Below, piece after piece: positions 63,562-64,000 of a stretch of DNA of 64,000 nucleotides (its first letter is position 1; each line of letters begins with the position of its first letter). The stretch spans positions 2,822,543 to 2,886,542 of the forward strand of contig CP074573.1 in the NCBI GenBank assembly GCA_018394295.1. Reading direction: 5' to 3'. The notes under the pieces were generated by a model. The model saw nothing but the letters and a program-made list of their open reading frames with translations, was not told the DNA's origin and did no database searches. The DNA comes from Mycoplasmatota bacterium (GTDB taxonomy: Bacteria > Bacillota_I > Bacilli_A > Haloplasmatales > Haloplasmataceae). The translations under genes and the position numbers were made by a program.

Positions 63562-64000
63562 TTATTCTATCCAACCCACTTTTTTCGCCCATTCAGTTCG
63601 TTCTTTAATTCTTTCTTTATATGATTTAGTAGGTTTTTCATTTGTTTTTTTAACGATTTCCCTCATTCTTTTAATAGTTTCCTCCAAAGGTGGCAAACCC
63701 ACTTGTTTTCGATAAGAATCTACAAGATTCATATCTTCAATTTCCCATGGACTTAACTCATCATTTTCATCAAATTCAAATTGTGTCCCATATTTTTGAG
63801 GGCGAAACTCAAAATAACAAATTCTATCATATAATACGGCTACTTCACTAGGATATATCTCATTTTTATTTGCAAGTTCCATTAATAATGGTAAGTTATC
63901 TCTTTGTAATGATGGACTACTAATTGCATGTTGTAAAATTAACCAAGCAGCATAAGCAGCTTCAGGACCTACTTTCGCAACAGTTGACCATCCTATTTCA
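63562..64000 (-). CDS. DUF6624 protein, N-terminal part outside window
   Basis: The reading frame is open to the window end. The visible 146 residues include GWSTVAKVGPEAAYAAWLIL, QHAISSPSLQ, and PSEVAVLYDRICYFEFRPQKYG, matching DUF6624, often found with polymorphic toxin or immunity genes. The 5' end is missing. The internal ATG at 63882 is not the true start. Confidence 0.8.
   Translation of the reverse strand, partial: EIGWSTVAKVGPEAAYAAWLILQHAISSPSLQRDNLPLLMELANKNEIYPSEVAVLYDRICYFEFRPQKYGTQFEFDENDELSPWEIEDMNLVDSYRKQVGLPPLEETIKRMREIVKKTNEKPTKSYKERIKERTEWAKKVGWIE

Overview
The window is AT-rich, low-GC DNA with a Firmicutes-type gene set: RecR followed by a BofA-like protein, the YbaB/DnaX/RecR block, FeoA/FeoB, a PhoP/PhoR-type two-component system, a type III glutamine synthetase, RNA leaders typical of Bacillota, and a CopZ-like Fe-S protein. 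The 16S fragment and gene content would fit a Haloplasma/Izemoplasma/Turicibacter-like or other deep Bacillota/Mollicutes-related lineage. That placement is an impression, not a computed result. murA and bofA argue against a wall-less, strongly reduced mollicute.

Layout. 1-1036 is the 5' two thirds of a 16S rRNA gene on the minus strand, preceded by a ladder of seven near-identical promoters partly built from 158-bp tandem repeats. 1784-3562 is a cobalamin-riboswitch operon (DUF4430 protein, ECF S component, cobalamin adenosyltransferase). 3643-7406 is a heterodimeric BmrC/BmrD-like ABC exporter, with an IS1595-like insertion sequence (7505-8676) just upstream. 8789-9610 is ribU with an FMN riboswitch. 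9770-12658 holds small membrane proteins, an XRE regulator and a TM2 protein. 12830-16295 is an iron-uptake operon (feoA, feoA, feoB, Cys-rich feoB-associated peptide) divergent from a DtxR-like regulator, with DtxR-type boxes. 17020-19127 is a small two-gene segment bracketed by a tRNA-Phe gene and a degenerate copy of its 3' half. 20061-23024 is bofA-recR-ybaB-dnaX; 23326-25002 is a run of four small uncharacterised genes; 25016-28129 holds a TIM-barrel protein, a frameshifted ygiQ and a CopZ-like protein. 28200-37612 is a phosphate region: phoU-pstBACS, a Na/Pi cotransporter, a PhoP-type box, and phoR-phoP. 37724-40882 has SRP RNA, tadA, tRNA-Ser, tdk, rpmE and murA. 41009-45070 encodes fumarase alpha/beta, malic enzyme and aspartase. 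45204-51916 looks like a flavin-based extracellular electron transfer locus. 52110-57200 has uracil and guanine/hypoxanthine permeases, cysQ and a queuosine-precursor transporter, three of these under their own RNA leader. 57273-64000 has glnN, an MFS transporter, a GHL10-type glycosidase, a methyltransferase and a partial DUF6624 gene.

How the genes may work together. Aspartase, fumarase and malic enzyme convert aspartate to pyruvate with release of NADH/NADPH. Immediately next to them are an ApbE flavin transferase, a lipoprotein with two candidate FMN-attachment motifs (PplA-like), a two-subunit polyprenyl diphosphate synthase, and an NDH-2 dehydrogenase fused to a DoxX-like membrane domain. 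Together these would let NADH reduce a quinone and then a flavinylated surface lipoprotein. RibU could supply the flavin. This is the most coherent candidate system in the window. Five metabolite- or protein-sensing RNA leaders (B12, FMN, PyrR, guanine, preQ1) lie in these 64 kb, all in front of transport genes.
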